A stretch of DNA of 64,000 bases, taken from the NCBI GenBank assembly GCA_006386115.1, contig VFIW01000024.1:310001-374000 (forward strand), in the 5' to 3' direction. Shown here piece by piece: positions 1 through 10,466 of the stretch (its first letter is position 1; every line of letters starts with the position of its first letter). The translations under genes were made by a program, and so were the position numbers. This DNA comes from Globisporangium splendens (taxonomy: Eukaryota; Oomycota; Peronosporomycetes; Pythiales; Pythiaceae). Below the pieces are notes generated by a model. It saw only the letters and a list, made by a program, of their open reading frames with translations. It searched no databases and was not told the DNA's origin.

Positions 1-3000
1 GCTTGATTGGACGCACAACACCAACAACGTGGGCTATTACCTTGGTAGGAGCTGTGAAGTTGCGCAACTTTGCCTAGTATTGCTTAGACACTGACTTGTT
101 TTTGATACCTTTTGTCAGGGAGCCTAGTAGTTACAGTTGCCACAGGACGAGGAGTACCTGTGTTCGATTTCCTGTGCTTGGACCAGCGCAAAGGTACTAT
201 TGAGGTGGTTATGGGGCACTTCAAGAAGCTCAATCCGACGTGGGAGAGAATCGAGTCTGTCGTCATCGACAAAGACTTCGCTGAGTGGAGCGCCTTAGCA
301 AAAGTGTTTCCAGCAGCAAAGGTTGGTGCATTTAAGTGGCTGCTGGACTTGCATTATTGCTTTCTGATGCATTTCAATATGTCTACTTAGGTTCTTTTGT
401 GTCAGTTCCACGCCTTGAAATACATTCGCACAATCCTGGCATCGCGGAAGTATTCAATAAAGGTCGCGGATCGTGGAGAGCTGGAAGAACTTTTTCGCGG
501 GATGGTCTACGCTTCCAGCGAGGACTTCTACGCGTTGAAGAAAGGCCATTTCTGCAGTCGAGCTGAAGCTGTTTCGAAGTCATTCAGAGAATACTTTGAC
601 AAAAACTGGGACTCATGTAGCGACATGTGGAGCAACTACGGCCGAGGAAGATATTTCACCGCAGGCAATACTACAACGAATCGGATTGAAGCTAACTGGA
701 ATCAATTCAAGCAGCTGTTGGGGAAGAAGACGAGTATCGACAAGTGCTTGAAGACTATTTTCAAGCACCAGGCGTGTGTCCTCCGGGAGTTTGTATCTGC
801 GATAAGCTTTCACTGCACCAAGACTTTCCTCTTTGTGTCCTATCCTGTGTCGCTGAACCAGCTTGCTGCCACGTTGAGTCCATTCTGCATGCGCAAAGTT
901 CGGCGCCAATGGGACTACAATGTGGTTAATCGCGCGAAGTGGACGTGGAGTCAGGAAGCTGTGCCAGCGACACACATAGTGTACACAACGAGGACGACAA
1001 CTGGCCATCAAATAGTGGTGAGCATCGCAGATCGCGGCCCTTGGACATGCAATTGTCTCTTCAACATGTCAACACGATTGCCTTGCCAGCATCTCCTCAA
1101 CGTCGTCAGCGAGGAGCTTGGGCTCGCCGAGTTCCCGATCGTTCGGATGAATCAGCGATGGTCCATGACCAAGGCATCCAAAGTTGCGCAACTTTTGGTT
1201 GATACTGCCAATCATTTGGGTTTAATCTGCGGACCGAGCGTCGTGGCGCGGAAACCGGGCACACGAACGTCTACACAGCGGATTGGCTACGTGAAGCTAA
1301 GGTTCGGCGAGCAATCAGAACAGCTCGTGCTTTCTGAATGTGAGAAGTACAACGTTGTGCAAGCTGAATTGATGCCACTTGTCGACCTTCTGAAGAATTT
1401 ACCATCTCATCAATTTTACGTTCGTTTTGCCGAACTGAAGGACTCATTGAATTCGCTGAAAGCAAAATGGCACAAGCGAGAGGAGCACGGGGGCAAAATC
1501 GAAGATATCGCCGAGGTGACAGAACAATCGGACAGCGAAATCGAAGAAGTTGATCCGGCAAGTGCTCTGGATTTTGAGAGTGGTGACGCCGTCCTTCAAG
1601 AGGATGATGACCGGAGAAAGGGCGATGCACCACGAGAGTACACAGGTCCACAAGGTCTTGACGTAACGTTCGATCAAGTTTCGTTGGGGGGGTTATTCTT
1701 TGAACATCCATCGCAAGTAACTCAGCCTGATCTCTCAATCAGCGATTTATCTCAAAAGATAATTGACGAGGGCAGAGCAGCGGCGCAAGTTTCACACGAA
1801 AATGCAAACACTGATGAAGTTGCGCAACTTCATCGAGGATTAGAGGTCCTCACAATACCAAAACCCAAAGTGACTACACCTCGCCGTCGGACGACGACTC
1901 AAAATCGCAAGTTTGCTCGTCATGAGTTTGTGGAGTGCCGCTCCGAGTGCCCAATTGGACTCGACGTCTTTATTGTGTGGGCGAAGTCGACGCCGAACCT
2001 GAACCTTGTGAAAGACGCGATGAACCAATACCCAGTGCTCTTTAATGCACAGAACCTAGCCGACAAAGAGTGCTTTGTGCGTGAGATGCCTGTGTCATGC
2101 GTGTACATGCATAATTTTGTAATCCCGCCACTTCTGACCAAGCGAGTTAGCAGTGCGCTCATGGAGTGGAACAAAAACCATGCTGACAAACTCGATCTTC
2201 GGGATGGGTGCGTGGTGAACCAAGTGGACGAAAACTTGAAGACCACGCCGGTTGTGTACCTGTCATCCGGACTTGTGGGGCTCTCAGAGTACGTGCGTTT
2301 TTATTGATCGGACTTGGTGTGCTATTTTGTGCTCATTGAACGGTTGGTACGTGTATTACAGGGAATACGTCGTCAGGCTCGTGGAATTTTATCAATTGCA
2401 GTCGAGAGTGTCAGCATACATTGAAGACATGGAGTGGTTGGTGAGAGATTGGCGAGCGTACGACACAGTTACCTCTTCCTTTATGTTGGAGGACATTGAT
2501 GTTGGCGGCAAAGTACTTAAATCTTCGGAAATCGCTGGAGAAGTTGCGCAACTTTTCGAAGCTTCGTGGCTCGGTCGATGCTTCTCGCTTGCTAACGAGA
2601 CAGACGGAGAGAGCTTCGCGGTCCGATTTGCTGATATTGTGGGGAGAGTTGCGCGAACGAGCTTGCTGAGCGATGTGACGCTTATGGGTGGACTTCTCTT
2701 CATGTGTTCCAAGTATGCCCACTGCCATGTGGTTGATTCCTGCGTTGTCTCGAACGAAGTGTTCCACTTGCCAGACAAACCGCTAATGTTGTACAAGCAC
2801 GTCATCGTGCCGATCAACATGGCAGCGAAGAAGCACTGGGGTGTTCATATTGTGAATGTGATGCTACCAAGAAAAATCGTCGCTCATCTCTACGATCCTA
2901 TGGGTTCAAGCGCCAACACCAAGCTGATGGAGGGCAAGTGGACGACATACACGCTTCCCTTGCTCAAGAAGTGGTTTGAGCGCGATACAACTGCGAACGT

Positions 3001-3307
3001 CAACATAACAGCTGACGTCAATGTGTTTCCCACGGACGTGTCCTTCAAATGGGTACACTCCCCGTTGCAAAACGACGGATCCAGCTGCGGAGTATTTTGC
3101 GCCGCACGAGTTCACACCTCTGTAACGAACTCCGCCTCTTTTGAGCATACACCATCGCCCTCGTTCGATGAGATACAGGTAATGAGACTGCGGCTTCTGT
3201 ACAAACTTACTGTTGCTGTGCAAGGTGATGCAGAACCAATCGAGACAGGCGCGCAACATGAGGTATCATTAAAGATACGTGACTACTTCAAGTTGAAACT
3301 CCGTTAG
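1..3307 (+). CDS. MULE transposase with SWIM zinc finger and C-terminal Ulp1-like protease (5' partial)
   Basis: Exons inferred: <1-44, 119-321, 391-2288, 2362-3307. The introns are 69-74 bp with GT/AG ends, and all phases agree. Exon 1 reads DWTHNTNNVGYYL, which carries the first catalytic Asp of the MULE DDE domain. IDKDFAEW (about 265-285) carries the second, and TTNRIEANWNQF (Glu codon 688-690) the third. WTCNC...CQH (1042-1092) is a SWIM zinc finger. Most MULE transposases end soon after SWIM, but this one continues through a long acidic linker into a C48 cysteine peptidase-like domain. That domain has His in KKHWGVHI (2834), Asp in LYDPMG (2894), Gln in PLQND (3068) and Cys in SSCGVFC (3086). 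Family knowledge says such proteases cut ubiquitin-like modifiers; whether this one does is unknown. The N-terminus lies upstream of the window. Confidence 0.85.
57..70. repeat. Palindrome AAGTTGCGCAACTT, copy 1
   Basis: A perfect 14-bp palindrome inside the first visible intron (45-118) of the MULE transposase. It is identical to the copies at 1181, 1817 and 2541. Confidence 0.9.
1181..1194. repeat. Palindrome AAGTTGCGCAACTT, copy 2
   Basis: A perfect copy within the transposase coding sequence, read in frame as K-V-A-Q-L. Confidence 0.9.
1817..1830. repeat. Palindrome AAGTTGCGCAACTT, copy 3
   Basis: A perfect copy within the transposase coding sequence, in the same codon phase as copy 2 and read as E-V-A-Q-L. 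Confidence 0.9.
2541..2554. repeat. Palindrome AAGTTGCGCAACTT, copy 4
   Basis: A perfect copy in the last transposase exon, again read as E-V-A-Q-L even though this exon lies after an intron that changes the genomic frame. Confidence 0.9.
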
Positions 3308-3339
3308 GTGAGCCATGAGAGCACTTAGTAGCTTGTCTA

Positions 3340-3630
3340 CTAGTAGCCTAATTTTGTTAATAAAAAGGTCAACAACGTTGAAAACGAGGAAGCAGCCTCC
3401 ACGTTTCTATGGCGTTGGCTGGATGCTGCTTGGGTCAGCGCAGCAGTGAGATCTTCTTGCACAAGGAAGGAAACCTCTTGGTGAACTTCCATCGCTTTTG
3501 TCAGCAAATCTTCCAGCATTTTAAGGCGCGCAGTAAGGTCTTCTAGTTCGCGAATTCGGCTCCACAGAAGCTGTGACGCGAACGCAACGTTTTGCTCGCT
3601 CGATCCTTCGCTGTGCGCAGGCGCTGACAT
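3340..3630 (-). CDS. Small coiled-coil protein encoded convergently inside the MULE
   Basis: A 96-residue ORF on the opposite strand, with its stop 33 bp beyond the transposase stop. The ATG at 3630 opens a protein whose residues 15-60 are rich in Leu, Glu and Lys with heptad-like spacing (SQLLWSRIRELEDLTARLKM), consistent with a short coiled coil. It has no signal peptide or membrane segment. Its position inside the element, tail-to-tail with the transposase, suggests an accessory element protein, but this is inference. It could instead be a chance ORF; no known family was recognised. Confidence 0.45.
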   Translation of the reverse strand: MSAPAHSEGSSEQNVAFASQLLWSRIRELEDLTARLKMLEDLLTKAMEVHQEVSFLVQEDLTAALTQAASSQRHRNVEAASSFSTLLTFLLTKLGY

Positions 3631-3751
3631 GCTTTATTCCGCTGACTTTACTTTTTGGACGCAAGTTTTTTTGTGGTCACTCGACTGCTTCCGGTTCAAC
3701 AGCAGTTCGAGAAACTGGATAACCGGTCCAAATTTTGACACGGTTCCCTAA

Positions 3752-3765
3752 AAGTTGCACAACTT
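3752..3765. repeat. Palindrome variant AAGTTGCACAACTT
   Basis: One base different from the four perfect copies, in the noncoding right flank of the element. Confidence 0.8.
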
Positions 3766-3770
3766 TATGT

Positions 3771-5053
3771 CGATAAAATACAGTTTATTACGACTTAAAT
3801 GCGAAATTAAAACGATAAATTTCATTATCATCTTCAATTATGATAATTTACAACAATAAATTCCGTTATATATTTACATAATGTAATATAACATGTAACT
3901 TACATTTATACACCGTAAACTACAGAGGACAAAAGTTGAGCAACTCTGATATAGCAACTTTTTGCTGTTATAGCAACTTTCTTGTCTTTTTCTTGTACAA
4001 TTAAAGTTGCTGTAACGCGAGCCGGGTGCGACATGCCACGAAAGATCGAGTCGATCGCATGAGGTGCACCGACGTGGACAGTGATCGCTGGAAGACGGGG
4101 GGGATCAACATATCAGCCTACAGGCGAAGAAGTGCGTCCCACTCTCGGCTAATATATCATCGCGACACTCGACGCGACTTTCGAATCTTGAAGCATGGCG
4201 TGTGTTTTCTTTCTTTCGTACTTCAAACAGACCGAAAAGTGCATCTGATTTTACTGAAAAGGGTTCTCTCTGGCCAAAACACACCTGTCAACTATGATTA
4301 GTATGGAAACATGCGGCACGAGCGAAGTCCGGTGGTATCAGGGACTTGACAACGCGTGCAGGGTGGATTTTATTGACACGAGAAAAAGACAGTTTGACCG
4401 AGTTTCACAGCCGATACCATCTTTAACGTAATAGGAGTTTGTTTTATCGGTATCTCAAGTGCACAGCATGTGACTTTCATTTTTTTATCCTTTGTGTCTC
4501 AGCCATTCGACAAGAAAAGCGCAATTAATAAACACCGACTATACGATTTTTACTCGACAGGGAATCTCCATTGGTACGAACGGCATCTGTCGAAACTATG
4601 ACACATGCGCACTCGAGATGGCGTCATAAGTGGACGGGCTGGATCTATGATTTTGCGCGGCACCGTATCACTGAGAAATAGACATGCTTCAGTTATCACT
4701 TTAAACAAGCACCACAGTACTGTGCTACCTAATCTCGATCAGGGTTTTCAGCGCCTATTTTCTGGATTGGTTGTGTTACTGGCGTTCTCAAAAGCCACTA
4801 TTCGTGTACAGAGGACTCACAGTAGTGTTGCACTTCATCCGCCTAGTTTCGGGACCAAAATAGGCATTTCGCGTGATTTGACTGTCTTCCACGACGGAGC
4901 TTGTGCACTGTGTGTTTCGAATAGGATAATCGGCTTTTTTGTCTGCGGTGCGCGTCAAATTCCGCCGACGATCGTGCTACTCAACGCTCTCTGTCTGTGT
5001 CTGCGTGCGCGCACGTGCGTGCGGAAAGGCATTTCGGATTGTTCATAGCGCGA
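3771..5053. other. Intergenic region, element flank to PIP kinase gene
   Basis: The first ~250 bases are AT-rich element flank. The remainder has only short ORFs without recognisable protein character. The longest (4605-5048) is low-plausibility and overlaps the expected promoter and 5' UTR of the next gene. No RNA gene was recognised. Confidence 0.6.
3933..4010. repeat. Cluster of GTTGC/GCAAC half-sites
   Basis: An imperfect palindrome AAGTTGAGCAACTC at 3933 is followed by GCAACTT half-sites at about 3954 and 3972 and by AAAGTTGC at about 4003. The clustering at the presumed right end suggests sub-terminal binding sites for the transposase. That role is inference. Confidence 0.5.
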
Positions 5054-8000
5054 ATGGAGTCGGTGGTGGAGGAAGCGTTCGAGGTGCAGGCGCTGCAGCC
5101 GTTCCACGGATGGACGTTCGAGCGCTTCACGGACCGCAGCGGCAACACGTTCCCAGCGCTCACGCACGCGGCGGCGCAGGTGCTGGCACGCGACGACAAG
5201 CTCAACGGCATCGCGGACCAGCTCCCCGGTGATGGCGACGACGACAGCAGCAGCAGCCTCGAGATTGGCGTGCTCCCCAGCTCCGAGTGGATGTGGAGTC
5301 ACCTCTGGATGCCCGACGTCGAGTACACACAGTGCGACGAAGAAGGCTGGTCCTACGGCTTGACGATCGCGCGCATGAACCGCCGCCTCGCCGAGGGCTC
5401 CAGCAAGACCAAGCGCGAGTACTACCACTTTGTGCGGCGGCGACGCTGGATCCGCACGCGCGTGCGAAAGCCGCCCGCGCCGACGACCTGTGCGTCGTCC
5501 GAGTCGGACTCGGATTCCGACGCCGAGGAGATCTCGCGGCGCTCGGACACATGTACGTTGTTATTGTGTAAAGCGTTGATATTGCGCATGTGTATGTATC
5601 TGACGTGGTTTATGTATTTCTTGGTTTCGTTGTGACGACAGTATCGACAAAGCGGTATTACCGCGTGTATCGCGACTCGTTAATGTCGTATTTCCAGTTC
5701 CGCTCGACGCTGAGCCAGCTCGCGAATTTCGAAAAAGTGCAATTCACCGACGATGATATCCAGAAAGAGGGGTGGCTCGGTGTGCGCGGCCGGTTCTCGC
5801 GCAGCTGGAAGCTCCGATATTTCCTGCTGCGTCTGGACCGAAGCAGCCTGGTGTGTCTCCGCGACCGTGCGTCACTTGTGCAGATCTACGAGGAACCGAT
5901 CAACCGCCACACGTCGGCGATCGTCGAGGAGTCAACAAATCCGCAGCAACTCCAGTTTCTCGTGATTAATGGAGACCGTCAGATTCGACTGAACGCTGTG
6001 GACGTGCAGACGCGCTCGGCGTGGCTCACGGCGATCAGCGAGCTCATTGTGCGTAGTCGCGCGTCGTTTTTCGCAGGCGACGAGTCCGAGGGCAATACGA
6101 GCACGCGAAGTCGCACGTTCCGACGACTGCGGAATGCGTCGTTGCTTACAGACGACGATGCCGGCTCGGCGTCCGGGTATTTTCCAAAGAATGGCGGAGC
6201 AAATAGTCACCATGGCGGTGCGGGTGGCACTCGGAAAACGCGGCGCAAAGCGTGGCGGCCATACAAACTCGTGTCGGCGACAATGCACTACCGGCCGGAT
6301 ACTGATCGACTACGGCGATACGAGTACTTTGAACGCTTCCGGAAAGATATTCGCAAACGAATCGGCGAGGTGGCGTCGCTTGTCTCGAGCAACATCGACA
6401 TTCTGGAAGAGAACTTGGAAGCTGCAGAGCAGTTGCTGTCGTCAGCGGTGGTGAGTGTACCGACACGCGATATCGAGCAGCTGCGTGTGGATACGAACGA
6501 GTTGCTGCGTGAGTTTGAAGAGAAAGTGAACGCGACACTGGATTCGGAATACTCGGACGTGCTGAGCTGCAACGGTCTCTCGCGAGACTTGTATTTATTG
6601 GCGAAACGACTGAACGAGCTGATCTTGTCGTTCGCTCCTCCCGCGGCGCAGGCGACGATCAAAAAAGTCATCATCGAATCTCCGACCAAGCGGCGGATAC
6701 CAGAGGACTGGTTCACAGAACCAAAGGATTACGAGAAGAAACCATCGACGGTGAACATACAGAATGACGGCGGTGTGAAAGTTGTTTCGAGTCAATCTGC
6801 CACGGCAGGAAAAGCCGAGAGTTTATCTTCTTTCATATCCAAATCGTCGTCGCAGGATTTGAAGTGGACGAACAGCAGACGGTCAGTGGCGGAATCGAGC
6901 CGAGTATCGACAACGTCGAATGCGATTTCTGGGGCAGAGCCGATCAAGATCCGGCCATACGTCGAGCTCCCGCCGACTTTGTGCGAAGGACATTTCGATC
7001 TCCCCGCTGGAGTGAACGATTTTGCTGTCAAAGTGCATGACAAAGATCTAGGCTCGTTGATCGGCTTCACGCTGTGTTCGAAGGCGTACGTGGAAGAGTT
7101 GGAGTCCCATTATGGGAACTCTGTCAACATTGCAAAGGAACTCGTGGCCGAGAAACGGAATCTCGTTCGATGCGACCCAAGTACATCGACGAATTCGTTT
7201 ATCTGGAATCGATTACCGAGCGAGAAGCGAAATCGGTATTTAGACAAGATGCGCTCGAACGACGTGCAGCATACAGATATGAAGTTTTCCTACGAGTCGA
7301 GCGGAAGCAGTCACTCGATTCGCTGTGTTGCGTTCTTCGCTGCGCAGTTTCATGCGCTGCGCGCGCTGACAGAGCCAGGAAACCTGCAATTTTTGAACTC
7401 GATCGCGGAAAGCAGGCGATGGGACACAACAGGAGGCAAGTCGGGGGCGTTTTTCTCGCTGGTGAGTTCTAGACTTTGTGTTTTGCTTTCCTAGTCTTAC
7501 TTGCTTGACATTTTGGTCTTACTAATGCATGATATCTGCATGCTGATGCACTTGCAGAGCCATGACAAGCGCTACGTGCTCAAGGGCATTTCGCTGACCG
7601 AGTTCAACATGTTTCTTCACATGGCGCCGCACTATTTCAAGTTTCTGTCGCACGTGGTCGTATCGCAGAACCCGACAGTGATGACGAAGATCCTCGGTCT
7701 CTTCAAGTTATCCCACAGCCGACGACTGCACAAGCAGACGACGTACGTTGTCGTGATGGAAAATCTCGCGTACGGCTGTTCGCCCGGTCAGATGTACGAC
7801 ATCAAGGGCATTCTGCGTCGCCGACACGACATGTCGGATAGCGAAGGCGAGCAAGATCGAGACACTTTCGCGGACGATAGTGGTGGCATGATGAAAGGTC
7901 AGGTCGCGTTCGAACTCCCGGTCTTGCTGGACGGGAACCTCGCCGAGCGGATCCCGATTCCTGTGTATCAATCGGATTTGGACGTGATCGAGTCAGCGAT

Positions 8001-8721
8001 CCAGAACGACACCAGCTTCCTGTGCCGTGCTGGGGTGATCGACTACTCGATCCTCATGCTTTTCGACGAGGAGCGCCGCGAAGTGGTGCTGGGACTCATC
8101 GATTACCTGCATCAGTTTGATTTCCTCAAGAAGATGGAGTCGACGTCGAAAGCGAGTTTGACGTTCCGGAATCCGACCGTGATCAGTCCGGTCTCGTACC
8201 GCCGTCGCTTCGTCAACGCGATGCACCGGTACCTGGTCGGGATCGAACAAGAACTCGAGCTGCGCATGCGGAAACGGACGCTCGTGACGTCGAAGACCAA
8301 GCAGCAAATGCAAAAGATGCTGCTTGCTGACGCGTCGAAATCTGAGCAATCCGATAAGAGCGCAGATACTTCGGCGACAAATACGAACATGAGTAGTACA
8401 CGTGGTGTGCATGGCTCGTCTTCTCCGGGAACAACGGGCAGTGGGAGAACAATTGTAGCAACGACACTGTCAGGATCGCGCCAGAGAGGCACCAAGTCCG
8501 ATGGGGAGCAGCTGGAGTTTGTCGTGCCTCGGTCGCGCGGCACCTCGCTGTCGCACGTCACGTTGGTGAACGGCACAGTGACCGCGTTTGACCACAACGG
8601 CTGCAAGGCGCACAGCGACGGCGAGGAGTTTAGCTCGACGTCGTCGGATGAGAACTGCATCAAGAGCTCACTCTCGGTCATCGGCTCGATGATGCATCAG
8701 CGACCAGAGTTGGGGCGATAA
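5054..8721 (+). CDS. Dysferlin-PH-phosphatidylinositol phosphate kinase (Fab1/PIKfyve-like) fusion
   Basis: Three exons (5054-5552, 5642-7461, 7558-8721) joined by 89- and 96-bp introns give 1160 residues. Residues ~10-160 resemble a DysF domain as in TECPR1 or Pex30-type peroxins (CDEEGWSYG followed by VRRRRWIRTRV). Residues ~205-305 are a PH domain (KEGWLGV...). Residues ~610-1005 are a lipid kinase of the type III (Fab1) PIP kinase class: KRYVLKGIS with the ATP-binding Lys, VVMENLAYG, DIKGILRRR in place of the usual DLKGS, VIDYSIL, GLIDYL, and NPTVISPVSYRRRF. The tail is Ser/Thr-rich and disordered. The expected reaction is phosphorylation of a phosphoinositide on an endosomal membrane. 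No FYVE or CCT domain typical of Fab1 is present; DysF and PH may take over membrane targeting. Kinase identity is firm, exact substrate is not. Confidence 0.85.
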
Positions 8722-8987
8722 CAAATAATAATAATGGAAATAAAACAAAATGCGATTATGGCACAGGAAACTCAAAGAGTGTGCCCGCACATTCTTGAAA
8801 TGGCGAGAAGAGTTAGGATTATGGGGTGCATGCTGTTTATTTCTTGTACCAACACGTTTTGGATGGCGAGATGGCGTTAAATAGTAGTGGTGACCACAAT
8901 AAAAGGAGAAAAACAAACTCACGCAAAACGCTGGGACGACAGCGCACAACAACAACGGGGAGAGCTACAAAAGTCCCAATGCGTCTT
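8722..8987. terminator. Convergent 3' region with AATAAA-like signal
   Basis: A short tail-to-tail spacer between the kinase gene and the DEP gene. A run of AATAATAATAATGGAAATAAAA directly after the kinase stop resembles a polyadenylation signal. Confidence 0.4.
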
Positions 8988-10466
8988 CTATGCCCGGATC
9001 TTGGTGAGGCGGTAGAAAATGTACTTGTCCTGGAACGTCGAGATCGTCGTCGCGATGGGCTCCACGACGCCTTCGTCCAACAGGCACTGGCCGATGAGCA
9101 CGGCGTCGATGAGCGTCGACGCGATCCGGAGTTCGCGGATCACGTTCACAGCCTCAGCGCCGAGGAAGCAGCCGACAAAGCCCTTGTAGAAGAGCAGCTT
9201 GTTTTTCCGTTCAAATACCTTGAGCAGCACCTTGGCAAAGATGTGCAGCACTTCTTCCGTCACCAGCGCGTGCACCTCGTCCGACGCCGTCGTGAAGTCG
9301 TAGTCCACATTGCCCGTCGACTCGCGCGAGAGCACCGACTCGCGGTAGTTAGTCGCCGTGATCGACATCCGCGAATTACCCGAGCCAGCAGAGTCCGACA
9401 GGAAGTCACTATCGTCGTAGTCGAGTGCCTTCGTGAACCGGTAAAAGTTGTCTTTGGAGCTGTGGAGCTGGTCGTCGGTGCGTGAGACGTGCTCAATGTA
9501 CCCGAGGCGCACGAGCACGTTGCCGTACCGCTGCGCCGTGGGTTGGTCTTCGGCGAATCCGTTCGTGAGCATCTGCTTGATCGCATCGCTGCCTGTAAAC
9601 GCGTCCTTGTAGAAATTGAATCGCGAGTGGCGAGTCTTGATCTCAATCACAGAGAACAAGAAGCGCGCCAGTGCCTGGAAGAACTCCTTCGGGAGCCCCT
9701 CGTGGAACGAGATCTCAATGTTCTTGAGTCGCTCCAAGCGCGCTTCCTTGAATGGCGAGACCTCGGTCGTCGAGATTGAGCTGTCGCTGCGGGTGTCGTC
9801 ATCATCGAATGTGTCGTTTCCGGATTCGCGATCGTCGTCGTCATCTTCGGCGTCCACCTGCTCCTGCGTCTCTTCTTGGAACGCCTGTTGCGTCAACGGG
9901 AGACTGCCATTGCTGGAGCTCGTGTCAGTGTGCGACTGATCGTCTTCTTCGTCCAAAGACGACGTTGAGTTCGTGGAGCGCAATGGATCCTCCGAGCCGC
10001 TCGTGGATGACGCGGCGGTGCTACCGTAGCTTGACGCTGGCGTTGTGCGCGTGTGGTCGAGAATCACGGGTCCAGAGCTCAAGCGCGCGAGCTGTCGCTG
10101 TTCGTGCGAAAGCCGCGACGCCGATGTGCGCTTGGGCTTCTCAAACTGCTTGAAATCGACAAACTCCTCCATGGATTCGCGGATGCGCACAATCTTGTCG
10201 AGCGCCATGGTCGTGCGCTGCAGCAGCGCGCGAATCTCGTCCTGCGACGCGCGTCGCGAGCGCGTCAGAGGCATGCCGTCGAGCGAGACCGACGACTGGT
10301 GCTGGAGCGCATGTCCGCTGTGGCTGTTCTGATGATGCGGCGGCTTGATCGGCTCGAGCCGCAGCCCCGACGGCGCCGCGCCACCCATGAAGGGCTCGCC
10401 CAGGATCGTCGTGTCCCGCTCGCCGCTTCCATACCGCGGCGGACCCGACGGATGCGCGTGCGCCAT
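8988..10466 (-). CDS. Two-DEP-domain protein
   Basis: A single-exon gene of 492 residues starting at the ATG at 10466. Residues 1-120 are low complexity with a basic patch (RSRRAS). Residues ~130-240 are acidic and Ser-rich. Two DEP domains follow: ~270-345 (FTGSDAIKQML, then YGNVLVRLGYIEHV, then DNFYRF) and ~405-488 (FLGAEAVNVI, then GQCLLDEGVVEPI, then DKYIFYRL). DEP domains generally place signalling proteins at membranes or bind G-protein-coupled receptors and phosphatidic acid. There is no GEF, GAP or kinase domain, so this looks like an adaptor. The function beyond membrane or G-protein signalling is unknown. Confidence 0.75.
   Translation of the reverse strand: MAHAHPSGPPRYGSGERDTTILGEPFMGGAAPSGLRLEPIKPPHHQNSHSGHALQHQSSVSLDGMPLTRSRRASQDEIRALLQRTTMALDKIVRIRESMEEFVDFKQFEKPKRTSASRLSHEQRQLARLSSGPVILDHTRTTPASSYGSTAASSTSGSEDPLRSTNSTSSLDEEDDQSHTDTSSSNGSLPLTQQAFQEETQEQVDAEDDDDDRESGNDTFDDDDTRSDSSISTTEVSPFKEARLERLKNIEISFHEGLPKEFFQALARFLFSVIEIKTRHSRFNFYKDAFTGSDAIKQMLTNGFAEDQPTAQRYGNVLVRLGYIEHVSRTDDQLHSSKDNFYRFTKALDYDDSDFLSDSAGSGNSRMSITATNYRESVLSRESTGNVDYDFTTASDEVHALVTEEVLHIFAKVLLKVFERKNKLLFYKGFVGCFLGAEAVNVIRELRIASTLIDAVLIGQCLLDEGVVEPIATTISTFQDKYIFYRLTKIRA

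Larger units (their letters stand above)
1..4016 (+). mobile_element. MULE (Mutator-like) DNA transposon, 5' end outside window
   Basis: The element consists of the DDE/SWIM/Ulp1 transposase gene, a convergent small ORF at 3340-3630 and an AT-rich right flank at about 3770-4016. The flank is dense in GTTGC/GCAAC half-sites related to a palindrome that recurs inside the element. The right boundary near 4016 is my estimate from where those half-sites stop. Without the left end, terminal inverted repeats and target-site duplication cannot be checked. The transposase frames are open across all visible exons, so the copy could be recent or intact. Confidence 0.7.

Noticed and set aside
4605..5048. 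147-codon ORF upstream of the PIP kinase gene
   Set aside because: No family signature, irregular composition, and it overlaps the likely 5' UTR of the kinase.
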